Below, in pieces: positions 1-7,242 of a DNA stretch of 32,781 bases. The stretch comes from an uncultured Oscillospiraceae bacterium (GTDB lineage Bacteria; Bacillota; Clostridia; Oscillospirales; Oscillospiraceae). The notes beneath the pieces are model-generated. The model saw only the letters and a program-made list of their open reading frames with translations, was not told the DNA's origin and ran no database searches. The position numbers were made by a program, and so were the translations under genes. Each line of letters begins with the position of its first letter. Position 1 is the stretch's first letter. The stretch is taken from contig CAKTBC010000010.1 in the NCBI GenBank assembly GCA_934533005.1, forward strand, positions 1 to 32,781, given 5' to 3'.

Positions 1-9
1 ACTAAGGGT

Positions 10-38
10 ATTATACCAACTTTTTCCGATATACGCAA
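10..38 (-). promoter_or_regulatory. Sigma-A promoter for a gene left of the window
   Basis: On the minus strand there is a TTGCGT -35 (33-38), a 17-nt spacer and a TATAAT -10 (10-15), with a TG one base upstream of the -10 (extended -10). It points out of the window to the left, so it probably drives a minus-strand gene whose coding region is not included. Confidence 0.6.
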
Positions 39-40
39 CA

Positions 41-75
41 GAAAACGGGAGACGGCGATTCCGTCTCCCGTTTTC
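41..75. terminator. Perfect 15-bp hairpin terminator
   Basis: A 15-bp perfect stem (41-55 with 61-75) with a 5-nt loop is flanked by A/T runs (AAAAC/GTTTT) inside the stem ends. It lies downstream of guaB, so it can end the guaB transcript reading left. It could also insulate the promoter at 10-38. Confidence 0.65.
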
Positions 76-93
76 TCATATAAAGGCCTCGCC

Positions 94-259
94 AGAGTTT
101 GCTCCCGCAGAAGCAAATAAATTCCAATTCATTTCTCCGACGACATGTGCGTCGGAGAAAATTCCTCTCGGCTCGCAAACGTGCGAGCGCCAGCGAGTGC
201 GCTGCCGCGAGCCGCAGCCCCCTCAAACGAGAGCCCAGCGCAGCGGGTCTCGTTTGAAT
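94..259. repeat. Multi-hairpin dispersed repeat, copy 1
   Basis: A 166-nt block is near-identical to 31845-32009. It contains four consecutive inverted repeats: a TTTGCT/AGCAAA hairpin at about 98-116, a perfect TTCTCCGACG/CGTCGGAGAA hairpin at about 132-158, a CGGCTCG/CGAGCCG hairpin with a nested stem at about 169-214, and a CAAACGAGA/TCTCGTTTG hairpin at about 223-256. The block begins 4 nt after the guaB stop codon, reading along the guaB transcript, so it would form the guaB 3' untranslated region. No open reading frame in it looks real. Confidence 0.8.
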
Positions 260-263
260 GCCG

Positions 264-1748
264 TCAGGTGTTAGGCCCCATGGTGTAGTTCGGCGCTTCG
301 CGGGTGATGTAGATATCGTGCGGGTGGCTCTCGCGCAGGCCCGCGGCGGTGATGCGCACAAACTGCGCCGTCGTGCGCAGCGTCTCAATATCGGGCGCGC
401 CGCAGTAGCCCATGCCGGAGCGGAGGCCGCCGACCATCTGGTACACCGTGTCGGACACCGGCCCGCGGTACGGCACACGCCCCTCAACACCCTCGGGGAC
501 GAGCTTGGAGTTTTTCTCCTGGAAATAGCGGTCCTTGGAGCCCTTCGCCATCGCGGCGAGCGAGCCCATGCCGCGGTAGACCTTGAACTGGCGTCCCTGG
601 AACACCTCGGTATCGCCCGGGGCTTCCTCACACCCGGCGAGCATGGAGCCGAGCATCACGACGCTGCCGCCCGCGGCGAGCGCCTTGACGATATCGCCGG
701 AGTATTTGATGCCGCCGTCGGCAATGATGGGGATGCCGTACTTATTGGCGATCTCCGCGCTTTCCATCACGGCGGTGATCTGCGGCACACCGACGCCCGC
801 GACGACGCGCGTCGTGCAGATGGAGCCGGGGCCGATGCCGACCTTGACGCAGTCCGCGCCCGCCTGAATGAGCGCTTCCGTGGCGGCGGCGGTGGCAACG
901 TTGCCCGCGATGAGCTGCGCATCGGGGTACTTGGCCTTGATGTTCTTCACGGCCTCCATGATGTTGCGGGAGTGGCCGTGGGCGCTGTCGAGCACGAGAG
1001 CGTCCGCGCCCGCGTCGAGCAGTGCGCCCGCGCGGTCGAGCACGTCCGCGGTGACGCCGATGGCGGCGGCGACGAGGAGACGGCCGCGGCTGTCCTTTGC
1101 GGCGTTCGGATAGGCAACTGCCTTTTCGATGTCCTTGATCGTGATAAGCCCCTTGAGCCGGAAGTCCTTATCGACGATGGGCAGCTTTTCGATCTTGTGC
1201 TGGCGCAGCGTCTCCTTGGCTTCCTCAAGCGTCGTCCCCTCGCGGCCGACGACGAGATTTTCGCTCGTCATAAGCTCGCGGATCTTCCGGTCGAGGTTGG
1301 TTTCAAACTTCATATCGCGGTTCGTAATGATGCCGACAAGCTTGCCGGACTCGTCCACGATGGGGACGCCGGAAATGCGGAATTTGCTGCAAAGGGCATC
1401 CGCGTCGCGCAGCGTGTGCTCCGCGGAGAGGAAGAACGGGTTGGTGATGACGCCGTTTTCGCTGCGCTTGACGAGGTCGACCTGTTCGGCCTGCTGCTCG
1501 ATCGTCATATTTTTGTGGATAACGCCGATGCCGCCCTCGCGCGCAATGGCGATCGCCATGCGCGATTCGGTCACGGTGTCCATGGCCGCGCTCATGATGG
1601 GGATGCCGAGGCGGATCTTCTTCGTGAGATGCGTTTCGAGCTTCACGTCGCGCGGGACGACGGAGCTCTCCGCCGGGACAAGCAGCACATCGTCAAAGGT
1701 GAGACCTTCGCCGACGAAACGGTTGGCATAAGCACTGTTCAAGACCAT
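264..1748 (-). CDS. guaB: IMP dehydrogenase
   Basis: This enzyme oxidises IMP to XMP with NAD+, the committed step of GMP synthesis in the cytosol. The 494-aa length matches the family. An N-terminal barrel segment (VGEGLTFDDVLLVP, about residues 11-24) is followed by two CBS repeats at about 95-205, and the barrel then resumes. The active-site loop GPGSICTTR, with the catalytic cysteine, lies near residue 305. It is followed by the phosphate-binding ADGGIKYSGD and YRGMGSLAAM segments. The start is ATG at 1748 with an AGGAGG ribosome-binding site just upstream. A consensus-like promoter lies at 1802-1830. No purine riboswitch was seen in the roughly 47-nt leader. The gene is monocistronic here, with rpsU upstream ending in its own terminator. 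Confidence 0.97.
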   Translation of the reverse strand: MVLNSAYANRFVGEGLTFDDVLLVPAESSVVPRDVKLETHLTKKIRLGIPIMSAAMDTVTESRMAIAIAREGGIGVIHKNMTIEQQAEQVDLVKRSENGVITNPFFLSAEHTLRDADALCSKFRISGVPIVDESGKLVGIITNRDMKFETNLDRKIRELMTSENLVVGREGTTLEEAKETLRQHKIEKLPIVDKDFRLKGLITIKDIEKAVAYPNAAKDSRGRLLVAAAIGVTADVLDRAGALLDAGADALVLDSAHGHSRNIMEAVKNIKAKYPDAQLIAGNVATAAATEALIQAGADCVKVGIGPGSICTTRVVAGVGVPQITAVMESAEIANKYGIPIIADGGIKYSGDIVKALAAGGSVVMLGSMLAGCEEAPGDTEVFQGRQFKVYRGMGSLAAMAKGSKDRYFQEKNSKLVPEGVEGRVPYRGPVSDTVYQMVGGLRSGMGYCGAPDIETLRTTAQFVRITAAGLRESHPHDIYITREAPNYTMGPNT

Positions 1749-1801
1749 TTCCTCCTGTTATTTCGATAGTATTCAACACATGGCATTCGGGTATTTTGCC
1801 T

Positions 1802-1830
1802 ATCTTAGCGCATTGGCGGAAGCCTGTCAA
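1802..1830 (-). promoter_or_regulatory. guaB promoter
   Basis: TTGACA (1825-1830), a 17-nt spacer and TAAGAT (1802-1807) are read on the minus strand, with the predicted start about 45 nt before the guaB ATG. Confidence 0.75.
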
Positions 1831-1858
1831 CATACAAAAGGTTTTTCTTTCATAAAGC

Positions 1859-1886
1859 AAAATCCCCGCTCGGATGAGCGGGGATC
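1859..1886 (-). terminator. rpsU terminator
   Basis: A 9-bp perfect stem ATCCCCGCT/AGCGGGGAT (1862-1870 with 1877-1885) with a 6-nt loop is followed on the minus strand by a TTTT run. It lies 15 nt after the rpsU stop codon and separates rpsU from the guaB promoter. Confidence 0.85.
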
Positions 1887-1900
1887 TGTGCGATCAGAAA

Positions 1901-2080
1901 TTAATAATAGCGCTTGTTCTTGCGGGCAGCCTCGGACTTCTTGCGGCGCTTGACGCTGGGGCTCTGGTAGTACTCCTTCTTACGCAGGTCAGCCAGAACT
2001 CCGGCCTTCGCGCAGGAGCGCTTGAAGCGCTTCAGAGCGGCATCCAGAGACTCGTTTTCCTTGACATGGATTTCAGACAT
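1901..2080 (-). CDS. rpsU: 30S ribosomal protein bS21
   Basis: This is a small, very basic 59-aa ribosomal protein, beginning MSEIHVKENESLDAALKRF and ending RRKKSEAARKNKRYY, which is the standard bS21 pattern. It binds the 30S platform near the anti-Shine-Dalgarno region of 16S rRNA. The length is typical for Firmicutes bS21. The start is ATG at 2080, preceded by GGAGGGAGG about 6-7 nt upstream. It has its own perfect-consensus promoter (2149-2177) and terminator (1859-1886), so it is expressed as a single gene. In many Clostridia rpsU sits with a GatB/Yqey-domain gene; that partner is absent here. Confidence 0.95.
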   Translation of the reverse strand: MSEIHVKENESLDAALKRFKRSCAKAGVLADLRKKEYYQSPSVKRRKKSEAARKNKRYY

Positions 2081-2148
2081 TCTATATCCCTCCCTCCGCA
2101 GGCGCCGAAACGCTTTGGAAGATCAAACTTTCGGCTTTTAACGTGGGT

Positions 2149-2177
2149 ATTATAAGCTGTCCGGCGTTTCTTGTCAA
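2149..2177 (-). promoter_or_regulatory. rpsU promoter, perfect consensus
   Basis: TTGACA (2172-2177), a 17-nt spacer and TATAAT (2149-2154) on the minus strand form a full consensus sigma-A promoter, as expected for a highly expressed ribosomal protein gene. Confidence 0.9.
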
Positions 2178-2238
2178 GGGCGAGATTGGGAACAAACCGT
2201 GAACTTTGCCAAATCGCCGTCCGGCGCGAGGAAACCGG

Positions 2239-2267
2239 TTGCTTTCTTCCGCCGCGTATGGTATGCT
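2239..2267 (+). promoter_or_regulatory. Promoter of the secreted Cys-motif protein, with inverted repeats
   Basis: TTGCTT (2239-2244), a 17-nt spacer and TATGCT (2262-2267) are present, with TG upstream of the -10. The -10 lies in nested inverted repeats: GTATGGT (from about 2256) with ACCATAC about 16 nt downstream, and ATGC-TATG-GCAT inside. This suggests an operator over the -10. The regulator is unknown. Confidence 0.5.
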
Positions 2268-2329
2268 ATGGCATATACACCATACATCTGGTGTTCCGTT
2301 CCGAAACCATCTACAAAAAGGAGGCCTTC

Positions 2330-3223
2330 ATGAAAAAACTTACCGCCCTGTTCCTTGCTCTTCTGCTTGCGCTCTCGCTCTGCACCGCAGGCGCAGCGGC
2401 AGCGGACGAAACCGTCGCCATCGTGCTCGAGCCGGCCGACGACACGCTTCTCACCGCCGAGGGGCTCGCGCTCTTCTTTGTTGACCGCGACGCCATCACG
2501 GAAGAGACCGAAACCTCCGTTTCCTGGTATAAGGAAACGACAAAGGACGGCAAGACCGAGCGCGAGCTCGTTGCGGAAATGCCGCTCATCATCCGCACAA
2601 CGGTAAACGGCGCGCGCATTTATGTTCCCACGGATTACGAGCCCTCGGAGGAGCTGGTCGATCTCGTAAAGCAGTACGAGCCGGAAAAAGACCCGAACAC
2701 CATCCACGAATACGGCATGCACCGCATCCTCGGCCAGAGCTGCATCGAGCGCGGTCTGCGCTACGGCGCGTGCTGGCATTGCTACGGCATCGAGTTTGAT
2801 ATTGCAAACGGCCCGCACCGCTACCGCGACGGCGTATGCACCGTGTGCGGCCGGAATAAGCCGGTCGAGGAACCGGTCAAGGAGCCCGAAAAGGAGCCCG
2901 AAAAGGAGCCCGAAAAGGAGCCCGAAAAGGAGCCCGAAAAGGAGCCGGAGCACGTTCATACCTTTGGCCCGTGGACCCGTATGGACGACGAGAAAAACCA
3001 CGGTCATGCGTGCACCGGATGCGGCTATTTTGAAATGGCCGCGCACCGTTTCGGCCAATACGAAGAAGCCGAATACGGCCACAAAGCTGTCTGTATGGAT
3101 TGCGGCTATACCATCAGCGAGAACCATCAATTCTCCGAATGGGCGCCTCCCGACCCCACAGGCTGGAGCCAGCGTCGCTGCACGATTTGCAATTTCGTGC
3201 AGTTTGGCCGTCTGTATGCCTGA
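2330..3223 (+). CDS. Secreted protein with paired-Cys motifs and an EPEK repeat
   Basis: I do not recognise a named family. The start at ATG 2330 is chosen because AAAGGAGG lies just upstream and a classic signal peptide begins there (MKK, hydrophobic residues 5-17, cleavage near AGAAAA at about 20-25). Reading from further upstream would bury this signal. The 297-aa product has an N-terminal domain of about 100 residues and a first Cys pair (CWHC) near residue 147. Further pairs follow: CTVC, then after the repeat CTGC, CMDC and CTIC, each followed by G or N, resembling small metal-binding knuckles. An EPEK tandem repeat at about 181-205 separates the first two pairs from the last three. It is probably a secreted, wall-spanning protein. 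The function is unknown; metal binding is inference. Confidence 0.75.
   Translation: MKKLTALFLALLLALSLCTAGAAAADETVAIVLEPADDTLLTAEGLALFFVDRDAITEETETSVSWYKETTKDGKTERELVAEMPLIIRTTVNGARIYVPTDYEPSEELVDLVKQYEPEKDPNTIHEYGMHRILGQSCIERGLRYGACWHCYGIEFDIANGPHRYRDGVCTVCGRNKPVEEPVKEPEKEPEKEPEKEPEKEPEKEPEHVHTFGPWTRMDDEKNHGHACTGCGYFEMAAHRFGQYEEAEYGHKAVCMDCGYTISENHQFSEWAPPDPTGWSQRRCTICNFVQFGRLYA
2882..2941 (+). repeat. 12-bp tandem repeat, five perfect copies
   Basis: The unit GAGCCCGAAAAG is repeated five times without a mismatch, flanked by degenerate half units (EPVK before, EPEH after). It encodes Glu-Pro-Glu-Lys units. Each unit is in frame, so slippage would change the linker length without breaking the protein. 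Confidence 0.95.
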
Positions 3224-3245
3224 ACGTATAAAGGTATTTTCTCCT

Positions 3246-3276
3246 CCGTCCCCGGTTTCCCGGGGACGGATTTTTT
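3246..3276 (+). terminator. Rho-independent terminator
   Basis: A 9-bp perfect GC-rich stem CCGTCCCCG/CGGGGACGG (3246-3254 with 3261-3269) is followed by an A and six Ts. It ends the transcript of the secreted protein 22 nt after its stop codon. Confidence 0.9.
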
Positions 3277-3281
3277 GTGCG

Positions 3282-3310
3282 TTTACATTCGCGGCGGCGT
3301 GTGGTAAAAT
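3282..3310 (+). promoter_or_regulatory. prfA operon promoter
   Basis: TTTACA (3282-3287), a 17-nt spacer and TAAAAT (3305-3310) are present with a TG just upstream of the -10, immediately after the preceding terminator. Confidence 0.75.
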
Positions 3311-3355
3311 TTATATTTGTATAGATTTGTTTGTATGGAAGGAGGGGACGCGCGG

Positions 3356-4426
3356 ATGGTGGAAAAGCTGAAAGCTCTCTCGCAGAAATATGACGAGATC
3401 GAATTTATGCTCTCACGCAGCGAGGTATGGGCGGATGCGCAGAAGGCCGCGGCGCTCAGCCGCGAGAAGGCCGAGCTTGCCCCTCTGATGGAAGCCTACG
3501 GGCGCTACGAGGCCTTCCGGCAGGAGGCCGGGAGCGCCGAGGCGCTGCTCTCCGATCCCGAAATGCGCGATCTTGCCCGCGAAACGCTCGACGAGGCGCG
3601 CGCCGGCATGGAGCGCACGGCAGAGGAGCTGAAAATCCTTTTGCTGCCGAAGGACCCGGACGACGGAAAAAACGTCATCGTGGAGATCCGCGGCGGCGTC
3701 GGCGGCGAGGAGAGCGCGCTTTTTGCCGCCGATCTTTTCCGCATGTACGCCATGTACGCCGAGCGGAAGGGCTTCTCGGTGGAGATCGTGAACCGCAGCG
3801 AAACCGAGCTCGGCGGCATCCGCGAGATCGATTTCATCGTCGGCGGCACGAACGCCTTTTCGCGTTTCCGGTTTGAAAGCGGCGTGCACCGCGTGCAGCG
3901 CGTGCCGGAAACGGAGACGCAGGGGCGCATCCACACGAGCACCTGCACCGTGGCGGTGCTGCCGGAGCTGGATGAGGCCGAGTTTCATCTCGATCCCGCC
4001 GATCTGCAGATCGACACGTTCCGCTCCTCCGGTGCGGGCGGGCAGAAGGTCAATAAGACATCGAGCGCCATCCGTGTGACGCATTTGCCGACCGGCACGG
4101 TCGTGGAGTGTCAGGACGAGCGCAGCCAGTATAAAAATAAGGCGCGTGCCTTGAGCGTGCTCGCCTCGCGGCTCGCACAGGCGGAAAAGGAGAAGCAGGA
4201 CGCCGCCGTTTCCGCGCAGCGAAAGTCGCAGGTCGGCTCCGGCATGCGCAACGAGCGCATCCGCACCTATAACTTCCCGCAGGGGCGCGTGACCGATCAC
4301 CGCATCGGCCTGACGCTTTATAAGCTCGATGCCGTGATGAACGGCGATCTCGACGAGCTCATTGACGCGCTGCTCACCGCGCGCCGCGCCGAGCAGCTCC
4401 AAAATTCCGAAAATGGAGGCCTGTAA
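3356..4426 (+). CDS. prfA: Peptide chain release factor 1
   Basis: RF1 reads UAA and UAG stop codons on the ribosome and triggers release of the finished peptide. The 356-aa length is typical. An N-terminal helical domain precedes the VEIRGGVGGEESALFAADL segment and the anticodon-mimic region near VPETETQGRIHTST. The GGQ catalytic motif sits in SSGAGGQKVNKTSSAIR near residue 230. The start at ATG 3356 is favoured over the in-frame upstream Met at 3317 because GGAGGG lies about 9 nt before it and because of family length. The next gene starts 4 nt after the stop, so the two are likely co-translated. The usual neighbour prmC, which methylates the GGQ glutamine, is not between them. Confidence 0.96.
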   Translation: MVEKLKALSQKYDEIEFMLSRSEVWADAQKAAALSREKAELAPLMEAYGRYEAFRQEAGSAEALLSDPEMRDLARETLDEARAGMERTAEELKILLLPKDPDDGKNVIVEIRGGVGGEESALFAADLFRMYAMYAERKGFSVEIVNRSETELGGIREIDFIVGGTNAFSRFRFESGVHRVQRVPETETQGRIHTSTCTVAVLPELDEAEFHLDPADLQIDTFRSSGAGGQKVNKTSSAIRVTHLPTGTVVECQDERSQYKNKARALSVLASRLAQAEKEKQDAAVSAQRKSQVGSGMRNERIRTYNFPQGRVTDHRIGLTLYKLDAVMNGDLDELIDALLTARRAEQLQNSENGGL

Positions 4427-4430
4427 GAGC

Positions 4431-5639
4431 ATGGAAACCCGTGTTTATACCGAGGAAAACGACATTCCCGCCGCCGCGGCGTCGCTGCGGCTCGGCGGGC
4501 TCGTCGCCGTGCCGACGGAGACGGTGTACGGTCTTTGCGCCAACGGACTTGACGCCGAGGCAGTCGCGCATCTCTACGAGGTCAAGGGGCGGCCGGAAAT
4601 AAAGCCGCTCTCGCTCATGATAGCAGGCCCGGCGGAAATTGAAAAGTACGCCGAGTACATCCCTCCGGCGGCATTTATTCTCGCCGCGCGGTTCTGGCCC
4701 GGCCCGCTCACGCTCGTGCTGGAGGCGAAAAAGGACGTTGTCCCATCCATTGTCCGCGCGGGCAAGGACACCGTCGGCCTGCGCTGCCCGGCGCACCCGC
4801 TCACACTCTCGCTGCTCGAACGTGCCCGGCTGCCGCTTGCAGGGCCTTCGGCGAATCCCTCTGGCGCTCCCAGCCCTACAACGGCGCAGCAGGTGCTCGC
4901 CTACTTTGACGGGCAGATCGAAGGCGTGATCGACGGCGGCGAGTGTACGCTCTCGCGTGAGTCCACGATCCTCGATCTCACGCAGAAGCCCTTCAAAATT
5001 CTGCGCGAAGGGGCGCTCGCAAAGGAAGAGATCGAAAACGGACTGCTCTCCGGCGTGCGGCTCATCGGCGTGACGGGCGGCTCAGGAAGCGGCAAAACAA
5101 CCGTGACAGACTATCTCGCCGCGCAGGGCGTGCTCGCGCTCGACTGCGACAAAATTTATCACGAGCTGCTCGAAACGAACGCGGACATGCTCGCTGAGAT
5201 CGAAGCGCGCTTCCCCGCCGTTTTCAAGAGCGGCAGGCTCGACCGGAAAATGCTCGGCGCGATCGTCTTTGCCGTGCCGGAGGCGCTGCGCGATCTCAAT
5301 GCCATCACGCACCGCTACGTCCGCGAGGATATTTACCGCCGTCTGCGCGAGTATGTCTGGCAGGGCGGCACCGTTGCCATCGTGGACGCCATCGCGCTTT
5401 TTGAAAGCGGCATTTCCGAGGACTGCGTATTCACCGTGGGCGTCACCGCGCCCCGGGACGAGCGCTGCGCGCGCATCATGGCGCGCGACGGCATCGACGC
5501 GGACTATGCGCTCGCGCGCATCGAGGCGCAGCCGGACGACGAGTATTACGAAATGCGCTGTGATTATCTGCTGCGCAACGACGGCACGCCGGAGGAACTG
5601 AAAGTCAAATGCCGGGAGCTTTTCGGCATCGGTCAATAA
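4431..5639 (+). CDS. TsaC/Sua5 threonylcarbamoyl-AMP synthase fused to dephospho-CoA kinase
   Basis: One 402-aa open frame holds two complete enzymes. Residues about 1-200 are a YrdC/TsaC domain, which makes threonylcarbamoyl-AMP for t6A at position 37 of tRNAs. It shows AVPTETVYGL, the nucleotide-binding VKGRPEIKPLSLMI and LAGPSANPSG, and ends at the usual ILREGAL. Residues about 209-402 are CoaE, which phosphorylates dephospho-CoA in the last step of CoA synthesis. It shows the P-loop GGSGSGKT at 216-223, LDCDKIYHELL, a VDAIALFESG segment (usually PLLFE) and a RIMARDG...ARIEAQ lid. The joint is only about 12 residues, with no stop or frameshift. The start is ATG 4431 with GGAGG 11 nt upstream; ATG 4413 is possible but less likely. 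It sits in an operon with prfA. The domain calls are firm; coordinated use of the two activities is inference. Confidence 0.93.
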   Translation: METRVYTEENDIPAAAASLRLGGLVAVPTETVYGLCANGLDAEAVAHLYEVKGRPEIKPLSLMIAGPAEIEKYAEYIPPAAFILAARFWPGPLTLVLEAKKDVVPSIVRAGKDTVGLRCPAHPLTLSLLERARLPLAGPSANPSGAPSPTTAQQVLAYFDGQIEGVIDGGECTLSRESTILDLTQKPFKILREGALAKEEIENGLLSGVRLIGVTGGSGSGKTTVTDYLAAQGVLALDCDKIYHELLETNADMLAEIEARFPAVFKSGRLDRKMLGAIVFAVPEALRDLNAITHRYVREDIYRRLREYVWQGGTVAIVDAIALFESGISEDCVFTVGVTAPRDERCARIMARDGIDADYALARIEAQPDDEYYEMRCDYLLRNDGTPEELKVKCRELFGIGQ

Positions 5640-5675
5640 AAACAATATAAAAAGCACAGAAAGGATAGATGTTTT

Positions 5676-7082
5676 ATGGAAGAAAAGAATGAACTGGACG
5701 CTCTGCGCGAGAAGCTTCTCTATAAGCAGAAGCAGGGCTACGATATCATCGATGTGGACGAGCGCATCAAGCTCGAGGAATACGCCACGGCGTACAAGGC
5801 GTATCTGAACGCCGCGCGCACCGAGCGTGAGGCCGTGAATGAAGCCGTCGCGCAGGCCGAGGCGCTCGGCTTTGTGCCGTATGAGCGCGGCATGGTGCTC
5901 GAGCCCGGCACGAAGATCTATAAGAGCGTGCGCGGCAAGGCGCTCATGCTCGCCGTTATGGGCCATGAGACGCTCGACAAGGGCGCAAACATCGCCGCGG
6001 CACACGTTGATTCCCCGCGTCTTGACTTGAAGCCCATCCCGCTCTACGAGAAGGACGAGATCTGCCTTCTCAAGACGCACTACTATGGCGGCATCAAGAA
6101 GTACCAGTGGGTCGCCATTCCTCTCGAAATTCACGGCGTTGTGACGAAGAAGGACGGCGAGACCGTCGAGGTCGTCATCGGCAAGGACCCCGAGGATCCG
6201 AAGTTCACGATCACCGACCTGCTGCCGCATCTTGCGAAGGATCAGATGGCCAAGCACGGCTCGGACATCATTCCGGGCGAGTATTTGAACGTTCTCGCCG
6301 GGAGCATCCCCTACGCCGGGGAGGGCACCAAGCGCGTGATGCTCGCGGTCATGTCGCTTCTGAACGACCGCTACGGCATCACGGAGGAGGACTTCCTCTC
6401 CGCCGAGCTCGAGATCGTGCCGAGCTTTGAGGCGTGCGACATCGGCGTTGACCGCTCGTTCATCGGCGGTTACGGTCAGGATGACCGCGTGTGCGCCTTC
6501 GCCGAGCTCAAGGCCATTTTCGACACCGAAACGCCGGAGCGCACCGCCGTGTGCGTCCTTGCCGACAAGGAAGAGATCGGCTCGATGGGTGTTTCCGGTA
6601 TGCAGAGCCATGCGTTTGAAACATTCATGGCCGACCTCTGCGAGCAGCAGGACGTGCGGCTGCGCGACTGCTTCGAGAACAGCTTCTGCATCAGCGCGGA
6701 CGTCTGCAACGCTTATGATCCGACGTTCTGGGAAGTGAGCGAATTCCCCAACCGCAACGGCGCCCGCGCCAACTACGGCGTCGGCATCTGCAAGTTCACC
6801 GGCTCGCGCGGCAAATCCGGCAGCAACGACGCCTCCGCCGAGGTCGTCGGCGCGCTGCGCAAGATCTTTGCCGACAACGGCGTTGTCTGGCAGACGAGCG
6901 AGCTTGGCAAGGTCGATCAGGGCGGCGGCGGAACGGTTGCGCAGTATATGGCCAACCGCAACATTGACACCATCGACGCCGGTACGCCCGTGTTCTCGAT
7001 GCACGCCCCCTTTGAGACCGTGACGAAGTTTGACTGCTACCAGACCTACAAGGCCGTCTGGGCGTTCTACAAGGATCGGTAA
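5676..7082 (+). CDS. M18 family metalloaminopeptidase
   Basis: This is a cytosolic di-zinc aminopeptidase that trims N-terminal residues, often acidic ones, from peptides. The 468-aa length matches the bacterial M18 group. Zinc-ligand and catalytic segments are visible: AAAHVDSPRLDLKP near residue 109, LADKEEIGSMG near 295 (catalytic Glu pair), an SADVCNAYDP segment near 345, and the C-terminal MHAPFETVTKFD near 445 with a ligand His. ATG 5676 has GAAAGGA upstream. The gene is 36 nt after the TsaC-CoaE stop with no terminator between, so it probably belongs to the prfA operon. Cleavage preference cannot be read from the sequence. Confidence 0.93.
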   Translation: MEEKNELDALREKLLYKQKQGYDIIDVDERIKLEEYATAYKAYLNAARTEREAVNEAVAQAEALGFVPYERGMVLEPGTKIYKSVRGKALMLAVMGHETLDKGANIAAAHVDSPRLDLKPIPLYEKDEICLLKTHYYGGIKKYQWVAIPLEIHGVVTKKDGETVEVVIGKDPEDPKFTITDLLPHLAKDQMAKHGSDIIPGEYLNVLAGSIPYAGEGTKRVMLAVMSLLNDRYGITEEDFLSAELEIVPSFEACDIGVDRSFIGGYGQDDRVCAFAELKAIFDTETPERTAVCVLADKEEIGSMGVSGMQSHAFETFMADLCEQQDVRLRDCFENSFCISADVCNAYDPTFWEVSEFPNRNGARANYGVGICKFTGSRGKSGSNDASAEVVGALRKIFADNGVVWQTSELGKVDQGGGGTVAQYMANRNIDTIDAGTPVFSMHAPFETVTKFDCYQTYKAVWAFYKDR

Positions 7083-7137
7083 TATTCGATCCGGCAGGGA
7101 AACCAGCCGGGGGAGCATAGCCTCCGGAAAATGACAA

Positions 7138-7190
7138 TCCCTCCGTCAAAACCTTCGGTATTGACGCCTCCCTTTGCACAAGGGAGGCGC
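7138..7190. repeat. CTCCCT-type intergenic repeat, copy A
   Basis: The block contains CCCTCCGTCA, shared with the intergenic block at 10926-11045, and a perfect 10-bp hairpin CGCCTCCCTT/AAGGGAGGCG (7165-7174 with 7180-7189). It has no U-run, so it is not a simple terminator. Similar CTCCCT/AGGGAG hairpins occur at 10926-11045 and 24220-24372. Confidence 0.6.
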
Positions 7191-7202
7191 TGAAAAGGAA
7201 AA

Positions 7203-7242
7203 GCCCTGCGGCGATCTTATACATCACCGCAGGGCATTTTTT
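7203..7242. terminator. Bidirectional terminator between convergent genes
   Basis: A 13-bp stem with one mismatch (7203-7215 with 7223-7235) is followed by T6 on the plus strand, with a TTTT run on the minus strand. It ends both the aminopeptidase operon and the MBOAT-DHHW operon. Its plus-strand T-run touches the DHHW stop codon. Confidence 0.85.

Noticed and set aside
258..1769. Long plus-strand open frame opposite guaB
   Set aside because: It is the antisense shadow of IMP dehydrogenase, rich in Ala/Arg/His/Asp with no family motifs and no ribosome-binding site.
1749..1801. Possible purine riboswitch before guaB
   Set aside because: The leader is only about 47 nt and lacks the three-way junction and conserved loops.
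2171..2329. Upstream extension of the secreted Cys-motif protein
   Set aside because: It would put 53 residues before a clear signal peptide and run through the promoter; ATG 2330 has the ribosome-binding site.
2882..2941. Regular 12-bp repeats as a possible CRISPR array
   Set aside because: The units are contiguous with no spacers and are in frame within a protein gene.
5082..7118. Long minus-strand open frame (678 codons) opposite coaE and the aminopeptidase
   Set aside because: The opposite strand carries two clear enzymes; the antisense product is low-complexity and lacks start signals. Long antisense frames are common in GC-rich DNA.
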